Source: Ramlibacter tataouinensis
Lineage (GTDB): Bacteria > Pseudomonadota > Gammaproteobacteria > Burkholderiales > Burkholderiaceae_C
Assembly: GCA_002427815.1 (NCBI GenBank)
Contig: DIZF01000006.1
Span: 1 to 15,000, forward strand
Direction of reading: 5' to 3'
Length of the DNA: 15,000 nucleotides
The notes beneath the pieces were generated by a model. The model was not told where the DNA came from. It searched no databases and saw only the letters and a list, made by a program, of their open reading frames with translations. Below, piece by piece: positions 12,909 to 15,000 of the stretch; within the stretch, counting starts at the first letter, position 1, and every line of letters starts with the position of its first letter. A program made the position numbers and the translations under genes.

Positions 12909-14810
12909 CTACAACCCGCCCCCCAGGGCCTCCCACCGTTCGAGTGCGGCCATCAACTCGTCGTCGATCGCTGCGCTTCTTTCCGTCAGCACCACTGCGC
13001 GTTCCGGGTCACTGGTGTAGAGGCCGCCGTCCGCGAGCTCCTCATGAACCGCTTTCTGCTCCTGTTCCAGCGTCTCGATGAGGCCGGGCAAGGCGTCCAG
13101 CTCGCGCTGCTCCTTGTAGCTGAGCTTGCGCTTGGGTGGCGCGGCCGCAGCAGCGGCCGTCGGCTTGGCCGCGCCCGGCGTCGCCGTTCGTGCGCCCGCG
13201 GGGCTCGCCGCCTGCGCCAGCGCCTGCGCACGGCGCGACTGGGTCAGCCAGTCCTGCACACCGCCCTCGTACTCGCGCCACAGGCCGTCGCCCTCGAAGA
13301 CGATCGTGCTGGTGACGACGTTGTCCAGGAACGTGCGGTCGTGACTGACCAGAAACACCGTGCCGTCGTAGTTCTGCAGCAGGTCTTCCAGCAATTCGAG
13401 GGTGTCGATGTCCAGGTCGTTGGTCGGCTCATCGAGCACCAGCACATTGGCCGGCCGGGCGAAGAGCCGGGCCAGCAGCAGGCGGTTGCGTTCGCCCCCC
13501 GACAGGGAGCGCACCGGCGAGCCCGATCGCGCCGGCGAGAACAGGAAGTCGCCCAGATAGCTCTTGACGTGCTTGCGCTGGTTGCCGATCTCGATCCACT
13601 CGCTGCCGGGACTGATGAAGTCTTCCAGCGTGGCGTCCAGGTCGAGCGCATCGCGCATCTGGTCGAAGTAGGCCACCTGGAGGTTGGCGCCCTGGCGGAC
13701 GGTGCCGCTGTCCGGTGCCAGCTCGCCAAGGATGAGCTTGAGCAGGGTGGTCTTGCCGGCGCCGTTGGGGCCGATCAAGCCGACCTTGTCGCCGCGCAGA
13801 ATGGTCGCGGTGAAGTTGCGCACGATGACCTTGTCCGGCCCTGAGCCGGTAGCCGGGGCGAAGGACTTGCTGACCTTGGTGAGCTCGGCCACGATCTTGC
13901 CGCTGGGCAAGCCCGACGCCACGTCGAGCCTGACGCTGCCCAATGTGTCTCGCCGAGCCGCGCGCCGCGCGCGCAGCCGTTCCAGCCGTGTGATTCGGCC
14001 CTGGGCCCGGGTGCGCCGTGCCTCGACGCCCTTGCGCACCCAGACTTCCTCTTGCGCCAGCAGCTTGTCGGCCTTGGCGGTGATCACGGCCTCCTGCGTC
14101 AGCTGCTCTTCCTTCTGGAACTGGTATTGCGTGAAGTTGCCGGGATAGGAGAGCAGGCGGCCACGGTCCAGTTCCACGATGCGGGTGGCAACCCGGTCGA
14201 GAAAGGTTCGGTCGTGGGTGATCGTGACGACGCTGCCCTTGAAGTCGATCAGCAGGTTCTCCAGCCACTCGATGGAGTCCAGGTCGAGATGGTTGGTCGG
14301 CTCGTCGAGCAACAACACGTCCGGTCGCCGCACCAATGCCTGGGCCAAGGCCACCCGCTTGCGGGTTCCGCCCGAGAGCGTGCCGATCACGGCGTCCCCG
14401 TCCAGATGCAGGCGCTGCAGGGTTTCCGCGACGCGCTGCTCCCAGTTCCAGCCGTCCTGCGCTTCGATGGCGCTTTGCAGCCGGTCGAGGTCGCCCTGAC
14501 CATGGGTGTACTGCTCGATCAGCGCGATGACGTCGGCAACGCTTTCCCGGACGGCCTCGAAGACGGTGCCATGGAGGTCGAGCACCGGTTCCTGCGCGAC
14601 GTAGGCGATGCGAAGGCCCTGTTGCAGCTGCAAGCTTCCGTCGTCGGCCCGCTCCAGCCCCGCCAGGATCTTGAGCAGCGAGGACTTGCCCGCGCCGTTG
14701 CGCCCGATCAGGCCGACGCGCTCGCCGGTTTCCAGCGCGAAGTCGGTGTGGGCTAGCAATGCGACGTGGCCATAGGCCAGCTGCGCGTTCAAAAGGGTAA
14801 TCAATGCCAT
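12909..14810 (-). CDS. uup: ABC-F ATPase Uup
   Basis: The ATG at 14808-14810 (MALITLLNAQLAYG) gives 633 residues, almost the length of E. coli Uup (635); a longer frame to 14861 adds nothing family-like. The first ABC module has Walker A GRNGAGKSS (36-44), signature LSGG (145-148), and DEPTNHLD (169-176). The second has GPNGAGKTT (347-355), LSGGE (436-440) and DEPTNDLD (460-467). The linker between them is Arg-rich (about 255-290). The C-terminal tail, after an Ala/Pro-rich stretch, starts KRKLSYKEQRELDALP and forms the coiled coil that binds DNA in Uup. There are no membrane segments. Uup acts on ribosomes or branched DNA and reduces precise transposon excision. Its Shine-Dalgarno is weak. 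Confidence 0.93.
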   Translation of the reverse strand: MALITLLNAQLAYGHVALLAHTDFALETGERVGLIGRNGAGKSSLLKILAGLERADDGSLQLQQGLRIAYVAQEPVLDLHGTVFEAVRESVADVIALIEQYTHGQGDLDRLQSAIEAQDGWNWEQRVAETLQRLHLDGDAVIGTLSGGTRKRVALAQALVRRPDVLLLDEPTNHLDLDSIEWLENLLIDFKGSVVTITHDRTFLDRVATRIVELDRGRLLSYPGNFTQYQFQKEEQLTQEAVITAKADKLLAQEEVWVRKGVEARRTRAQGRITRLERLRARRAARRDTLGSVRLDVASGLPSGKIVAELTKVSKSFAPATGSGPDKVIVRNFTATILRGDKVGLIGPNGAGKTTLLKLILGELAPDSGTVRQGANLQVAYFDQMRDALDLDATLEDFISPGSEWIEIGNQRKHVKSYLGDFLFSPARSGSPVRSLSGGERNRLLLARLFARPANVLVLDEPTNDLDIDTLELLEDLLQNYDGTVFLVSHDRTFLDNVVTSTIVFEGDGLWREYEGGVQDWLTQSRRAQALAQAASPAGARTATPGAAKPTAAAAAAPPKRKLSYKEQRELDALPGLIETLEQEQKAVHEELADGGLYTSDPERAVVLTERSAAIDDELMAALERWEALGGGL

Positions 14811-14832
14811 GGAGCCGGCGATTATCCGGGTT

Positions 14833-14856
14833 GCGCTGGGGCGCTGGGGCGCTGAG
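14833..14856. repeat. Three 8-bp tandem units upstream of uup
   Basis: GCGCTGGG occurs twice in tandem and is followed by GCGCTGAG. A further GGGGCGCTGATC lies near 14892. The units fall in the region where the uup promoter would be expected (minus strand). No function is evident. Confidence 0.7.
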
Positions 14857-14945
14857 GCCATATTTCGGCCGCGCTCCAGGCCGGTAAGGCTTCTGGGGCG
14901 CTGATCGGGCGCGCGCCCGGCGTTGAATGCCTGCCCCCAGCGTGC

Positions 14946-14971
14946 AGGGGCCGGCCCTTGAGCCGGCTCCT
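14946..14971. repeat. 10-bp-stem inverted repeat in the intergenic region upstream of uup
   Basis: Left arm AGGGGCCGGC and right arm GCCGGCTCCT pair over 10 positions with one G-T wobble and a 6-nt loop. No T run follows on either strand within the window. A run of six A (plus strand) sits about 15 bp to the right. The rest of 14811-15000 shows no coding frame that I can support. Confidence 0.55.
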
Positions 14972-15000
14972 GGTGAGCACTGCCCGAAAAAACTGTCGCG

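Noticed and set aside
11599..13020. 473-codon plus-strand frame opposite the PLD-like gene
   Set aside because: Antisense shadow; both HKD motifs and the lipoprotein signal are on the minus strand.
14821..14826. GATAAT (minus strand) as the -10 box of uup
   Set aside because: No matching -35 hexamer, and the implied leader would be only a few bases long; too weak to annotate.

Overview
The window is GC-rich chromosomal DNA (roughly two thirds G+C by eye). Codon use is GC-biased and the gene families (homodimeric AceE-type E1, Uup, PhzF, YciG-like KGG protein, a His-phosphatase beginning MGNLYLVRHGQASFG) suggest a betaproteobacterium, probably of the order Burkholderiales. That placement is inference from protein style; there is no rRNA or other phylogenetic marker here.

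Region 1 (1-1505) is accessory DNA of visibly lower GC. It holds a truncated PIN-domain gene of the DUF4935 type at the left edge (minus), a 5'-truncated second copy of an Lrp-family gene (minus), a CCAGGG tandem repeat, the last 12 codons of what looks like a lost antitoxin gene, and an intact PIN-domain toxin-like gene (plus). That gene abuts the 3' end of the intact Lrp gene with no intergenic base. The truncated and intact lrp copies form a direct repeat of about 280 bp around the toxin, as expected if a circular molecule integrated by a single homologous crossover in lrp.

Region 2 (1503-5607) is metabolic. An Lrp-type regulator (minus) is divergent from a full-length homodimeric 2-oxoacid dehydrogenase E1 gene (AceE/MdeB family, plus). 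This pairing resembles the mdeR-mdeB arrangement of Pseudomonas methionine catabolism, but without methionine gamma-lyase. A creatininase-family amidohydrolase follows on the same strand.

Region 3 (5627-14810) is entirely on the minus strand. Read in transcription order it contains: uup (ABC-F ATPase); a lipoprotein-type phospholipase D/cardiolipin synthase-like protein; a PLP aminotransferase; a candidate 37-codon small gene; a PhzF-family isomerase; a candidate 27-codon small gene that overlaps the stop of phzF and the start of the next gene; a threonine-dehydratase-like PLP enzyme; a histidine phosphatase; a thioredoxin-like protein; a KGG-repeat stress protein; and a small exported cysteine protein. 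The block from the aminotransferase to the dehydratase is tightly packed and looks like an amino-acid metabolism operon. The last two genes share a 12-bp motif in their upstream regions. The right end (14811-15000) has no gene that I can see, only short tandem repeats and a strong hairpin.

The most unusual items are the lrp-flanked orphan toxin cassette and the two tiny ORFs fitted into the spaces around phzF.
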